The notes below the pieces were generated by a model. It did no database searches, was not told the DNA's origin, and saw only the letters and a program-made list of their open reading frames with translations. Shown here one piece after another: positions 8,048 to 19,689 of a stretch of DNA of 41,694 nt (the first letter of the stretch is position 1; each line of letters starts with the position of its first letter). The translations under genes and the position numbers were made by a program. The stretch is from Cylindrobasidium torrendii FP15055 ss-10. Taxonomy: Eukaryota; Basidiomycota; Agaricomycetes; Agaricales; Physalacriaceae. The stretch spans positions 1 to 41,694 of the forward strand of contig KN880645.1 in assembly GCA_000934385.1 (NCBI GenBank), read 5' to 3'.

Positions 8048-10745
8048 CTAATCCTGAATCCAGCTATACCTCGTGTAGACTGTGTTTTTTCTGACTGCGG
8101 TTTCCTGACCATCCAACAAGCGCTTCCAATGTCCTCGCAACTGCTGTAACTTCAGCTTCATCATCTCGATTAGTTGTGGCCAGCGCTCGCGCAAGAAATT
8201 GGGTGTTAGCAGCATGAACCAGTGTTGATCCCTCTGGGTAAGCTTCCAGGAAATAAGAATGCACCACAGAACAGTCAACGCTATGGTGCTCCAAGCGATG
8301 CTCACAATGAGGCGTACAGCAAGACTCGAGTGGATGATGCACATCAGTGTGAACGCAGCGAGGAATGTGAGAACTCTGAGTTTGATGAGATCACAAATGC
8401 GCGACAGGGAAGAGAACGTACGCCCATATGAGCAATGCATAGGGTAGACTATACACAATAGCCAGCGTCTCCACACCAAGCATCTTGTGTCTCATAAAGT
8501 GTAACTACGATGTGAGTCAGCGAAGAACAGATGGTGGTCGAGAGAGGGAAAGGGGGAGGGGGAATTGCTAAGGACGCACTGCTTTGTCGGATGATTTTCG
8601 AACCCTACCCCCTTCACGGTTCTGCCGGACAAGGAGTAGACCTATAATTAAGCTTCCCATCACCGTCACAACTGATACATAGCTCGCCAGTTGTGCCGCG
8701 CTCCGTTGAGGTTTATACGTGCCCTCGTCTACGCTCTGGATGGCCAAGAAAGCTACATTGGCATTGAGGAGTACCGTGTCCTAAACAAATGTGAGAAATG
8801 CCACGGTCAATGTGACGAGCAGGGCGTACGACGAGGATAAGATCTTGCCACTCGATTAATAATTTCTCGATGAACCGTTCAAAGGCTGCATCGTTGATGG
8901 TGCCATCGACCCAAAATTTCTGGATGGATCTGACATGCCCGCGTGGTTCGAAGAAGAGGAGGGGCGCAAGGATCGTGATGAACATAGTGCGTCGTCTATC
9001 AGCCTTGTTTTTCTTGTACACAGATATGTTGCGCTCGAGGCGTGCATTTGGCTCTCCGTAAAAGTGGATAAATCGTTGGCATGCGAAGATGTACATGAAA
9101 CGGAATAAGGAAGATGCCATTCCCGGCCTGATAGCATGGCCGTCTGTGACATTAACTCGTATACTGTCGGCGAGGTTGAGCATATTCTGCATGTCGCTTA
9201 GCTTGTAAAGCGCAGTGGACAGCGGCGAAATAATGGCAGCTATTGTAGTTTGAATAAAGTGAGGAAGGTCATTTGCGGTGTGCTCACCCCCAATGGTGTA
9301 TGACAGCATATCGCGCAGGTCATCCACCGCCTCGATAGATAATGGCCATGCGGTGGGATACAGCTGGCAGTGGCACCAGTACTGTGACTCGATGATGTGC
9401 GCTGAGCTGATGTTAGTATTCCGATCAGCAAGCACCGAATGAAAGAGCCATACCAACTTGACCAGGCGATGTTACACCCTTCACGTCGTCCCAGAGATAA
9501 AACCAATCTGCCTGGAATACATCCAGCCAGAAAATGGAGCGCAACTTATGGTCCGCGAAGTAGTAGTCGCACGACACATTGTCGGGTTTGTCGCGAACCA
9601 GATCGAGAACAAGGTCGGTGGTGGGCGCAATGATAATACAGTTGTCGCTTACGAACTCTTCAAGCTCTTGCAGCAAACTAGTGATGATTTCAGCCTTGGT
9701 TGAATTGCACATGTCTGTATCGGTAAAAACGCGCTACGTGAGGGGTTACTTGTACGACCCAGCGGATGGAGGGAATCGAAACGGACTTTGGTTTTGTGCT
9801 TGAAGTATCTTGCTCCTTTGGGGTGGATGTAGGCTTCCCACTCATCGTGACATTGTTCTCTGTCGGGTTCAGTGTTGAGAGCAAGGAGGAATATAGAAGC
9901 ACGGACGACTTAATGCTCGTGGTGAAAGGAGGAGGAATTTCGTATTCAGTTACCGCGTCCTCACTGGAGTTTTCATTAGCAAGGCGATAAGTGTAGAGTG
10001 CGACCTACATGAGATTTTCCTCTATTCTATCATATCGCATCAGCCTCTCCGGTGCTATCGACCAAAAGGCTTGGTTCTGACTGCTGAGCGCCAACGCAGG
10101 CCGTTCTGATACTGCAGGAGTACAATGTGTTTGAGGCGATGGTAATGCTGCTGCGTCTGGTGCCTCAGTGCCGTCCTGCGGAGGGGTAGCAGATTGACGC
10201 CGTGATGTAGAGCGCGCTGAAGTCGTGCGGGTGCGTATGGACGCGGTAGACGGTGTTCCGCCGCGGAGTGTTTGTTGGGACAAGTCCAAGTCTGGGGAGC
10301 TTTCGATGTTGGGCTCGTACGTGGAAGCTTCGAGGGCCGTGAACATCGCCGATGCATGCACTCCTGAATGCTTGTTTCCGGTGGAAGAGGGATCCAGGGT
10401 GCAAGGACTGGGAGGTGTCAAAGCCGAAGGAAATTGGGATGGTGTCTCATTGCGAGAACGCTGGATACGCGTTGTTTCTGCGATCTCGGGTGATTTTGAA
10501 GCGTCGATGTTCGCGGCGTATGGGGTATGGGCGGGAAGTTCGCTAGGGCATATAACCACGGTATTTCCAATGGGGTCCAAGCTCTGCGACGCGTTCGAGG
10601 GTGGCGTGTCCTTATCCGATGGATTCTTGCCCCGGTTTATCGAGTGCAATAACAGGCGGAGAATTGTAAAAAGCCATCGCAATGCCGTGTCCTTTGCTCG
10701 CAGAGAACGTCGCAGGATGCTTCGAAGCCATTGTAGAAGCTCCAT
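8048..10745 (-). CDS. WW-like domain, multi-span membrane protein, 9 exons
   Basis: A frame-consistent model exists: exons 10745-10009, 9963-9907, 9859-9787, 9733-9454, 9401-9288, 9239-8830, 8780-8580, 8504-8422 and 8375-8048, giving 760 aa plus stop, with introns of 45-75 nt. Exon 1 encodes a basic, hydrophobic N-terminus and then a long Ser/Thr/Pro-rich disordered stretch to about residue 245. A WW-like motif follows, EWEAYIHPKGARYF (about 271-284), then RVFTDTDM. The conserved core includes APTTDLVLDLV, IIESQYW, VDDLRDML, FIHFYGEPNARL, APLLFF and EWQDLILV. The end holds three or more hydrophobic spans at about 586-607, 638-664 and 670-693. I recall similar uncharacterised agaricomycete proteins; no biochemical role is known to me. 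It shares about 300 bp of upstream DNA with the divergent kinase remnant. Confidence 0.85.
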
Positions 10746-11043
10746 CGGTTGGAGGACGCGCGGCTAGCTAAGACGTGCAGTGAGAGCTGGAAGCAGGTGC
10801 TGGGGAGCACCATGTCCGAACTGAGGGCGTTGTGCACGGCGCTTAGATTCCCACTGGGGAATGGTGAACCGGCGGCTGGCTATCCCGGTTTGCAGGTGAA
10901 ATGGACGGTTCGAAATGATGAAATATGTTGGTCGTTCCATGCTGGCTGTCAACGAGATACAATTCCAGCGTGAAAAAGAAGTTGACAATATGATAGTGTG
11001 AAGGAGACAGACGCGATCACGGGGATTCCGGCGCGGGTTCCGA

Positions 11044-12025
11044 TTGTATCATCCTGGCTTCCATCATCACTCCCTGTTCGACGCGCCCCTCTCGATAGTT
11101 TCTACTAAAGCCTTACGCGCAAGTCATCGCCCAGTAATGTCTATCAGGCTTGGGAAACCGCTCACAAATTTTCTGTCGACGTATGAGCTGTGCAAGTGCA
11201 TGCTCGACATACTAAGAGGTAATGTGCGGTTGTTCTTGCTGCTTAAAGCCCCTGTGTATACTTACCGATGGGGTGCTCTTGCAGCTCATCAAGCTGCAGC
11301 GGTGGCGGGCTTCCATCATTTCGATATCTCTCTTGCCAACATGCTCGCCATTCACGACTCTCCAGCAAGTTCGGACAGAGAACCGACAGGCGTTCTCATC
11401 GACTGGGAGTCTCCCGGGCACCACGACGGCTCAGACAAGAGGTTTTTAAGACACGCGGTCCTTTCTTTTTTTCCTTTCATTTATAGATCCAGTCCAAGCT
11501 GACTTCGCGCAGGAGAAGAGAGAATTCATGTCGGCGCGCATCCTCATAATGCTCATGCGAGACACTCACACGTTCACGCATACTGTGGGCGATGATATGG
11601 AATCCTTCATCTGGATACTCGTATGGATAGCCACATTCCACGCCCCAAACACCATGCGACCAGACGAACGATATGAAGTCATGCAAATGTTCGACTCCGC
11701 CAGCGGCAGGACCAGGCGCGCAGCATACTTCGATGCGGACAACTTCATCAGCGATTTGAAGCTGAAATCAAACCCCTTTTCCCTCTTGCTGTATAAGTTG
11801 TTTGCGAAACTGCAGACGCGGTATCTGAAACCGGCGCGCCTCTCTGCAGAAAGCAAACCCAATGGGCCGATGGAGACGCATGCGTGGATGATTAATGCAA
11901 TGGAGAAGGCTCTGGAGGACGAGGAATGGAAAAGCGTACAGGACAGCTCGGTCGACAATGAAGTTGAGCCCCCCGAGGTTGAGAGGCATTATCTGGAGCG
12001 AAAGTGGGGAGTCATCCTGGCGTAG
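11044..12025 (+). pseudogene. FunK1-type fungal protein kinase, N-lobe missing
   Basis: Exons 11044-11218, 11285-11457 and 11513-12025 give one open frame of 286 codons. It matches the C-lobe of FunK1 kinases: HRPVMSIRLGKPLTNFLST, then LRAHQAA, a catalytic-loop equivalent FHHFDISLANML (Asp and Asn kept, the usual Arg of HRD replaced by Phe), GVLIDWE in place of DFG, EFMSARIL, and GDDMESFIWILVWIA. The glycine loop and ATP-anchoring Lys region of the N-lobe is absent. Upstream DNA has an in-frame stop at 10999-11001 and no recognisable kinase exon. The second intron donor (GTCCTT) is weak. It is most likely a truncated, non-catalytic remnant, possibly still expressed from the shared promoter. 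Confidence 0.75.
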
Positions 12026-12734
12026 GGACGAGCAACGTAAGATATGGACAAGCACGCTTTTGTGACACTTTCATGAGCATCAGGAAACAGTCTTAACCTC
12101 GGCTTCCTAGAAGTCTGGCGGCTCAATGGACGTCGGCATGTGGAGGAAATCGGTCATGCCTCGAACCTTCAAAGCGACATCCACCACTCTCTAGCGCTGT
12201 ATCTTACTCTGTACGAAGCGCTGGGGAAATGATGCTAGTACGACTATGAGGATGGCGGGTTTTTGTAGGAATTACCCATCATTGGTCTCTTTCATGCGTG
12301 TAAGCTAAAAGCAGGAAGAATGATAGGCGACTTCATCTTGTTTTTGAGCATCAGGCGGACACGTCTTTTGCGAATGATAGACCATGAACTACTTCAAAGA
12401 CCGCAATCAAGTGTTTCTCGTCGACGCTTACATTTGAACGAGTACCGTGTATGTACGCCTGAGTCCTCATGTGTGCTGCAAAGTATTTGTCGCTGGAGGG
12501 CCCACCGACTTCCATCGACAAGAGGTCCTTCATTGCCGTTCGCGTTTTTAAGCTTTTCAAAGATAGGAATTACGGAAGTAGTAGGTTGGATTTGAAAAGT
12601 GATTTGTACGTTTACACAAATCAAATGCGTGATGTAGTAGAGTCAGTTGGACTTGATTGAACGGCAGGGAGACCGCGGTGAGTACATAGTGGAGGCATTA
12701 ATACGTGTGGTACATTGGCATTCATCCAGTCTCT
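12026..12734. other. intergenic DNA between kinase remnant and family member C
   Basis: No supported gene. Short ORFs around 12320-12660 overlap on both strands and carry no motif. The right end should include the 3' UTR of copy C (transcribed leftward), but it lacks the 3' flank seen after A, E and G. Confidence 0.5.
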
Positions 12735-13580
12735 TTACTCCTCGTCTTCGTCGTCGGGATATGGGAAGTCAATCTCGTGTTCCTCCGCTGCAGGAGTTCT
12801 GCGAAGGAAGCTCGTCGTAGACCGCATCCACCCAGAACTGCCACAGTGACCCTTCTGAATGATTTTCATCAACGTCCACGACCACCAACGGAACAGCGAG
12901 CTGTCCACGTCGAGCACCTTCTTCCCACTTGGTCCCAAGATTGCCGTGAGGAGCTCCATACACTGCGCATCTACAACGTCTGGCAGAGCATCCACATCCA
13001 CCTTCTTCGACCCGGTCGGAGGTTCCTTCGCAGCCTCAACCTTGCGCTTCTTCTTCGGCCTTTGAGGTTCACCCTGAACCTCCACCCCGCAGTCCTCCAT
13101 GAACGCACGCAGAATCTCCTGGATCTTCAACGACTCTGAAACAATCTTATGTATGTCTTCTCTACAATCGCCATGGCATCCAGCAAACGCCGTAGCCTCA
13201 ATCCCGTCGTAGCGAAGATTGAGCTCGTAGCTGACAGCCTCCGCGGTTGAAGTCATGTTTGCCATTCCGATTTTCCAGAATTCCAGTGCGAGCTCCAATG
13301 TCTTTTCCTCGCCGTCAACACAGTCGACATCGAGGGAGATAGCGTAGCAGTAGACCATGACGGAACTGGAGTGCGGTCCTCCGTAGCGATTGTATTCCGT
13401 GTAGAAAGGCTCAAGACGGGGGGAGACAGTGATGCGTTTGCTGGGTTGTTTATTGAATGATTTGGGGAGTCGAGCGCGGAGGGCGGAGGTCTCGCGTTTA
13501 GCACGTGCAGCGGCAAAGAACTGGTCCTGCTTCGCAAAGGCAAGGCGCAGGAAGCCTTCGAGGGTGAATTTGGTTGCCAT
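12735..13580 (-). CDS. family member C: divergent unknown 281-aa protein with PKKKRKV
   Basis: An intact single-exon ORF, clearly related to B/E/G along its length but the most divergent complete copy. It shows KFTLEGFLRLAFAKQDQFF at the N-terminus, SPRLEPFYTEYNRY, VYCYAISLDVDCVDGEEKT, YELNLRYDGIEATAF, GCHGDC, MEDCGVEV and a perfect PKKKRKV at residues 175-181. DVVDAQCMELLTAILGPSGKKVL follows, then WTLMKIIQKGH and a distinct acidic tail ending EIDFPYPDDEDEE. The basic heptamer resembles a classical monopartite nuclear localisation signal. The tail is shared with decayed copy F, so C and F form a subgroup. Function unknown. Confidence 0.85.
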   Translation of the reverse strand: MATKFTLEGFLRLAFAKQDQFFAAARAKRETSALRARLPKSFNKQPSKRITVSPRLEPFYTEYNRYGGPHSSSVMVYCYAISLDVDCVDGEEKTLELALEFWKIGMANMTSTAEAVSYELNLRYDGIEATAFAGCHGDCREDIHKIVSESLKIQEILRAFMEDCGVEVQGEPQRPKKKRKVEAAKEPPTGSKKVDVDALPDVVDAQCMELLTAILGPSGKKVLDVDSSLFRWWSWTLMKIIQKGHCGSSGWMRSTTSFLRRTPAAEEHEIDFPYPDDEDEE

Positions 13581-13643
13581 GAGACAAAGTCGCGGTATTG
13601 TAGTAAGTATTCTGTGATATGGTCCTGGTCGTGGTGGTAAGAC

Positions 13644-13700
13644 AAGAAGGAGTAAAACGGGTTATATAGGCCCGGCTCCGATCATGCACGTGACTAGCCG
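13644..13700 (-). promoter_or_regulatory. family promoter module, copy C
   Basis: On the minus strand CACGTG (13692-13687) lies 25 nt before TATATAA (13667 downward). It is followed by CCCGTTTTACTCCTTCTTG. The start codon is about 87 nt past the TATA element. The module is well kept although the protein has diverged. Confidence 0.75.
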
Positions 13701-14154
13701 TTGTTATTATTGTGACTCCGTGTAGGGTTTGAGAGATGCGCATGTTGCTCGGGCGAGCTCGAATTTTGACGCGATATTGGTTAATTTTCGAAAACACTAA
13801 TCCAAAACTCTAGGATATACTACCACGAGTGTCCCATTTTGATTAGCGGTTCTTTGCCAATTATCAGGGAGCAGCTATAGTTCAATCCAACTTATTACAG
13901 TCAACTGAGTGTTCTCGAAAGGCAACGCATCGTAGAAAACTCTGTGTATCAATAGGGATATTAAAATTCAGCGTTCTCTCTTTCCGCAACGATTTCGGGT
14001 ACTTAACTCGCAGACGCTGAGGCATATTTTTGGATGCTGACTTTACATGAATTGTGAGCTGTCCCTATGCAGAAGAATAGGACCTTTGTTTGAGATTGAA
14101 AATTGTGAGGCCCTTGTGTTTATGTATGGGCCGGCCATACCGGTCTCGTCTTTG

Positions 14155-14162
14155 TATATAAG
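14155..14162 (+). promoter_or_regulatory. TATA box of the 14251-14913 gene
   Basis: TATATAAG lies about 96 nt upstream of the chosen ATG, at a spacing similar to the TATA boxes of the neighbouring genes. Confidence 0.6.
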
Positions 14163-14250
14163 ATTTGTTGGACACAGCCAATGTATTCATTTCCACCCCA
14201 CCAAGTGCCATACACGCGAGACCAACCACCCATCACACTTCAAGTTCACA

Positions 14251-14913
14251 ATGCCGGGCTTCGATACCAGCATCTCAAGGACCGTTGGTCCACGCAAAAC
14301 ACCTTTTGTGCCGAAGCCCATAGTGGTTAAACCTCTGGAATCCACATATGGAACCAACAACTACGACATCAACGTTTTTATGACCCTCCATCCTGTGGAT
14401 GAAATCGACCAGCGTTTCCGAGTCGATCGCATCTGCACTGTCGCCATCGGCTGGCTCAAAACCCGCAAACAAACATTCCTCGACGAACATCTCGGTGAAT
14501 TCCTTTCGGACGAAAACCATTTCTCCCTACTGCGCGCCGCAAACCAGTTTGCGGCAGGCGTACCTACCGACGTTGGGCCCAACTCAATGACGCACCCTCT
14601 TCGCACTGAACTTGTTAAATACATAGCGACGCCGACGCCCCGTGGTCTGTTTGCTGAGGTATGCAGATTCGACGAAGACCTCCCTCCGCACCACAAGCTG
14701 TTCTATCGCCCCATCTCCGGCGTCCCATACCCCCTCCGCATTGTCTTCCTTGGCGAACTCATCAAAGTCCTCGCCGCGCTCGTAAAGCAATGCGACTTCA
14801 TGTCATTCTCTTTCGAGCGTCTGGAAGGATTCGACAACATCCCACGCGATTTTGCTGATGAATGGTTCACACATGCCAAAATCTGTGGGTTGTATCCTAG
14901 AGATAAATGTTAG
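14251..14913 (+). CDS. unknown 220-aa protein
   Basis: A single-exon ORF. The frame is open upstream to 14047, but the ATG at 14251 (context TTCACAATGCC) is preferred because a TATATAAG box lies about 96 nt before it and the upstream translation looks like leader sequence. No signal peptide, membrane span or known domain is visible. It has an N-terminal Pro/Lys-rich stretch, VDRICTVAIGWLKTRKQTFL, a HFSLLRAANQFAAGV block, and a hydrophobic, probably helical LRIVFLGELIKVLAALV near residues 165-182. It does not resemble the neighbouring multicopy family. It runs divergently from family member C, about 670 bp apart. Role unknown. Confidence 0.7.
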   Translation: MPGFDTSISRTVGPRKTPFVPKPIVVKPLESTYGTNNYDINVFMTLHPVDEIDQRFRVDRICTVAIGWLKTRKQTFLDEHLGEFLSDENHFSLLRAANQFAAGVPTDVGPNSMTHPLRTELVKYIATPTPRGLFAEVCRFDEDLPPHHKLFYRPISGVPYPLRIVFLGELIKVLAALVKQCDFMSFSFERLEGFDNIPRDFADEWFTHAKICGLYPRDKC

Positions 14914-15362
14914 GCGGTCACTCTCGCGAACCCCCACTACAGTGAGACTCTGAGTGGATGGACCCATGTATTATGTTATATAGTCGTGTAGTAATGCCTC
15001 CCTAGCGTTGGCAAAAGAATTGACTCATTTGTGTATGAGAGAACCTTCTTGCCATCTACTCATGTACAAAGATGAGAACAAAGGGCCCAAAGCGATATCA
15101 CATTGCTACTAGTAACGACAAAACAGATATTCAACTCTACACAGACAACCAATTACAACTTGAATCAACCAATAAATAAAGTATACACCTGTACGTACGC
15201 TCTGTATTGTACAGTCCTAAGCACCTATGCTCTTGTATCCACTCAGTAGAGTCCATGTTCAATGCCATTCCTTTAATCCAGCGTGTACAATGAAAGCCAT
15301 CCTTGGCGTCACGTCGACCAAACGAGACACGATTCTCGAGGGGCACTGAGCGTCTCGACAGA
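14914..15362. other. convergent intergenic region
   Basis: Holds the 3' ends of the unknown gene at left and the membrane-protein gene at right. It is AT-rich with AATAAA-like words (AATAAATAAAG near 15170, which on this strand does not serve the leftward gene). No further gene was seen. Confidence 0.5.
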
Positions 15363-17939
15363 TCACCAGAACTGCGCAGGGACTCCAGTCCCATATCCCG
15401 GCAAAACTGGCACCAGAATCGGAACCCTACACCCCAATCAGTAACAGCGAACGACTCACAACAAACACAAAGACATACCAGATTCCGCCTGGCAGAGGCG
15501 GGCCATGTCGAAAATGTTGTCCGACTGGTATCGGCTCGGTGACACACATAGGTGGTCGAACTCCAGGTGGAAGCGTGAACGCTGGTGGAGGACAATATCC
15601 ATGTGGTAATGGTTGTCCTATAGGCGGCATGGCAGGGATGCGGAAATCCTCAAACACAAAGGGTTCTCGGGATGCAGGCGGCGGTGGGAACCAAGGCGAA
15701 GAAGGCTGATGCTTGACTGGAGGCGGGAGATGCGAGTGGGATGAGTTGTTGCGATAGTGAGAGTAGTTGCATCGATAGTCGTCGGCGGCGTCCTGGTCGT
15801 GGGAGGAATGCTTCCTGACAAGATCCATTGGGATGACGGACACGCCTGAAGCTGAGCTCCGCGAACTGCTAGCTTTGGGTGACGAGGCAGCGCTGGTGGT
15901 CTTGCGTGACGAAGAGGTGGTAGCGGCTGTCCAAACCTTCGGTGATGGCACCTTCACAAAGAGAGGCTCATGCATCCGAGCATGCAACCGTGCAAGTCCC
16001 TGGCGGTACGGCGAGTCCTGTGGAGGTCTCTTCGTAGGCGTCAAGGGAGGAGTATGAATAGAAGTAGACGGGGAAGGATGTGTAGGTACGGACGGAGAAG
16101 ATAGTATCGCAGGCGGGGGACATGGCACAGTAAGCGCAAGAGTAGGTATAGAAGATGATGAAGGAGATGCATTACACAGAGCATTCGAGTTCAAAGAGGA
16201 AGGAGAAGACGCAACCGGAGATGCTGAAGCTGGTACGGTCGAGGAAGAAGTAGGTACAGTAAAAGAGACAGAGCGGGGAGAAAGAGTGCAGTAAAGAGTC
16301 AGTGACTCGGGACAAGGGAGGGACGGCCGAGCGAGGACCTCGCCGATATCATCATCAACGGACTTGATTTCAGCGGCCGCGGCATCGTCGTACATTCCCA
16401 GGACGTTGGCACTACAAACATTGTTAGCGAAAATTGGTAAAGCGGGGCAGAAAGCGCACAGTTCATCTGTGATATCATCGAAATCATCGCTGTCTACACA
16501 GGGCATGGCTGCCGCCATCTCGACAGGCGAGATGTGGGACATGAAGTCTTCAAATGGGTTGATGAAGACCATCAGCGGTGCGAGCCAAGGAGATGCAAAG
16601 CGGTAGTAAGGGTAGTTGTTCCCAATCAAGACGTCCGAGTTCATGGACCGAGAGTCAAAGGAGGCCGGATCGACAAGAAATCCGTCTGGAAGCGCAGTAT
16701 TGGCAGTCGATGCCTCAAGTTCATTCTCTGCACAAGAGTCAGTCAGCGAAAGCAAACCTACAGCAGAGCACTCACCTTCGAAGGATTCGAATTCCCCTGG
16801 TGCTGCATCCATGTCGGAGCATCGCAAGAGCAAAATGGCGGCAAGGACTATGGCCAGGCATACGACGCCATTCGCGAAGGCCGCCAGAACAGATTTCTCG
16901 GGTATGGTGTGGGAAATTCCAGGGTGGCCAAGGTCAAGCTCAATGGGAGTTGTCGTCTGAGGAATGATCTTGGAGATGGGGTTGCGCACGTACATCACAC
17001 GCGTAGCGTCATAGCTAACAGTCGTGGAAGGCGCATTGATCGTTGAGCTTTCGCCAGAAGTAACCGTGGGCTGGAGCTTTGTGATCGCGAAGGCAGTTGC
17101 ACCGTATGCAGCTTCATGAACAAAGGCAAGTCAGGACAGGACAGTAAGATCAAAAAAAAAGGAAGAGCAACACACCTGAACAATGGTTGTCGGGCGAATC
17201 ACATCGCTCTGAAGAGGAGAGCGGCGCCTTGGGGGCGTAGGTGATTGGCGCGGCGAGCTTGGGGTGAGTCGGGACATTGGTCGACCAGGGCGCGGCGCCG
17301 GTACAGGAATCGGACAAGAAGATGCAGAAGTTCTGACTGTTGTTGCATTCCACAGAGCCTGAAGGTGGTTAGCATATCGGCGCCGCTGTACGAAAGGTGG
17401 CGAGACCTACCAGAACCTTGTGTATCCGTCCTTGGAAGAAAGACATGAGTTCCCAAAGAATCTAAGGCATCGCTGGTGTTATGGGATGCGGCGGGGACAC
17501 GGAACCCGGGCAAATTCCAAAATAGAGCCGTCCTGGGATTGTATGCGCCGATGAAAGACGTGCTGTTGAGTATGGCGTCGGTTTCTGCTCATCCTCAGCA
17601 ACTTGCGCGGATAGAGACGCGACACGTACCATACAAGGCACGGGTGCGAAACTTGATCTCTGTGTTTACATCTTGGGGCCAGCGAACGGGTGGGCTGTAT
17701 CGAATGAGTGGCGTTGTGGCGAGAACGCAAAGTGGCTCACAGGGCAGGGAGGACGACAGTGTTTAAGAATGCCAAGAAACGTTGGCCCATAGTAATGGAA
17801 TCTTTGCGCGGAGACTCTATGGTAGATGTTCAGAGTTATTTCTTGAAGAGAGGGCGTTAACAGCCACGGACAACACCTACATACCTCGATGCAAAGCAAA
17901 TATCAGCATAAACGCTGCCAAGAGCGGATGCCACAGCAT
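15363..17939 (-). CDS. membrane protein with Cys-containing ectodomain and Ser/Pro-rich cytosolic tail
   Basis: Joining short introns gives a continuous protein of about 700 aa. Exon 1 (17939-17885) starts MLWHPLLAAFMLIFALHR, a signal anchor or first span. Further introns include 17884-17817, 17740-about 17695, one with a TGCTAAC branch site near 17395-17445, in-frame 48-nt introns after FESFE and DEL, and 15478-15427 at the 3' end, giving a terminus PILVPVLPGYGTGVPAQFW. The extracellular part has several Asn-X-Ser/Thr sites and five or more Cys. VLAAFANGVVCLAIVLAAIL is a clear span. The tail of over 400 residues is rich in Ser, Pro and His. Topology resembles a cell-surface sensor or wall-anchored protein, but no known domain is recognised, so function is not assigned. 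Confidence 0.75.
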
Positions 17940-19689
17940 CGTGGTTTGTGGGTCGTTGGAACTTGGAGCAGCGGTTATAGTAGCAGCAAGGTGGTGATGG
18001 TAGGATACAATGGTACGGACTCCGGAGAACAAGGCCGATCACATGTGGGACTGATCCAAATACAGCCAAACTCGGAGCGTTGCTTGGAAGGTGGTGTTTA
18101 ACTTTGACAAACTGACAAGAGAGAACAAGGGATAATCGACGTCTGGAGACCTGAATATTCAGCATGGAATAGAAAGGCAAAGGAAGAGGACTGTATTCGT
18201 TCGTATCCATGCGGACTACTTAGTAGCAACCGATATCACTTTCAATTAATGGAAGGAGATGAAATACGGTGATACAGGCTCCGGATGAGTGCAATGAGCC
18301 ACGCGCAACCGTACAACAGATTCGAATATTGTTGATTCCACGTATTAAAAGCAAGAGCTCGACGATGGCACAGACGCAGGGGCAGAGACGGCCCGGCGGG
18401 AAAAGCGGGCTTCTTCGTGACGTCATGCGGACTCTTGAGAAAACGGAACCGCAATGTCCAGATTGCAAAACACGCACAGGTTTGAGGCAGAAACGTGGAA
18501 GATCGAGCAGTTCGTAGGTTAAGAGGGCGCACATGTAGGCATTATGAGAGGGCGATGAAATTTGACGTCAGGAGAGCACGTTTATGACAGGATTTGAAGA
18601 CAGGAATCAACGGTCTGGATGATGAGAGAGCCGTCCGGGTCGAAAAACAGGCTCATTGTGGTCAATGCAAGTTGGACTGTTAGAGAGGGTGACAGAGCCT
18701 AGTTGCACAGCCAGGACGTGGGAATCTTTCGGCCAGAAGAGCAACAGAAGAGTCGGATGCCCAGCTCTATTGATAATTGAATCGTTGCGCGGCACACAGC
18801 GCGTTTATACTTAGGATGAGAAGGATGGGATGATGAAATCTAACGGCAGAGACGTTAAGTCAAGAGGGCAAGAGAAATCCTCGACGCACGGTTTCACTGT
18901 GATACGAGACCATTCTCCCGAGATGTAATCCTTTTCCATGAAAGACTCCGCCAGAGTCAAGAAATCTAGGAAGCCAGATACGGTCCGCCGGTATACTGGT
19001 TGGCGCGGTGTTGTTAACGTTACGGGACCAGTGCGATGTGCGTTGAAAAGATTACGCTGTTTTGTCTTTCAGGAAGTTCGAGTGGTGCAACAAGACCGCT
19101 CGAAAATACTGGTGTTTAGGCATTCCAAGGCGTCGTAAACCCGCAGGATTCATGGGAGTCGGTGAGTCGTCCAGAATGAGAACCAGCTTCATCGGTTTCC
19201 TCGATAAATGGTTGTGGTCAAAGAGAGGGACGCTGTGCGGACGTCAGACAGACCCCGATCATGTGGGTCCAAGCTTTGGCAATCGCTCAGCCTTTTGAAA
19301 AATTCAAGGAGGCGATATGAGGGCGTAAGTGCCTATACAGTTATATATCGAGCTGACTACACACGATGAAATCCGTGTATACGCGGGCAACATGACATGG
19401 GACACTGGACAGTGTGGCGGTCACTAGCACGTGCTTTACAATGGACTAGCACGATCATTCATGCCCACGCGCTGTTGTGCTACATAACAGGACTTCTAGT
19501 ATTTGCCCGTGTGTTTGCTCGCAGAGCAGCCAGCTACATACTCTGACACGCCGGCGTTGCTGACTATTCACAGCGGGCGCTACTACCCACTCCATTTACC
19601 TAACTAAGACTTAGGAATGGATATGTACGCTGACCCATCATGCACTGTATCCAGTACTTCTCATTTAGTAGTATTGGAAAGAAACAAAC
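17940..19689. other. long intergenic region without a supported gene
   Basis: About 1.75 kb. ORFs at 17857-18210 and 18220-18535 on the minus strand are short, overlap in two frames and show no family motif. The left end should hold the promoter of the membrane-protein gene. No clear TATA box was seen within 100 nt of its start. Confidence 0.5.

Noticed and set aside
10005..10767. Plus-strand ORF 10225-10767 as a separate gene
   Set aside because: It is antisense to exon 1 of the membrane-protein gene, whose nine exons join in phase and whose downstream motifs are family-conserved.
12735..13580. Viral origin suggested by PKKKRKV in copy C
   Set aside because: A seven-residue basic stretch arises easily; the rest of the protein has no viral feature and its relatives vary at this site.
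14047..14250. Upstream extension of the unknown 220-aa protein to an ATG at 14047
   Set aside because: The extension spans the TATATAAG element and reads as leader sequence; the ATG at 14251 has better spacing and context.
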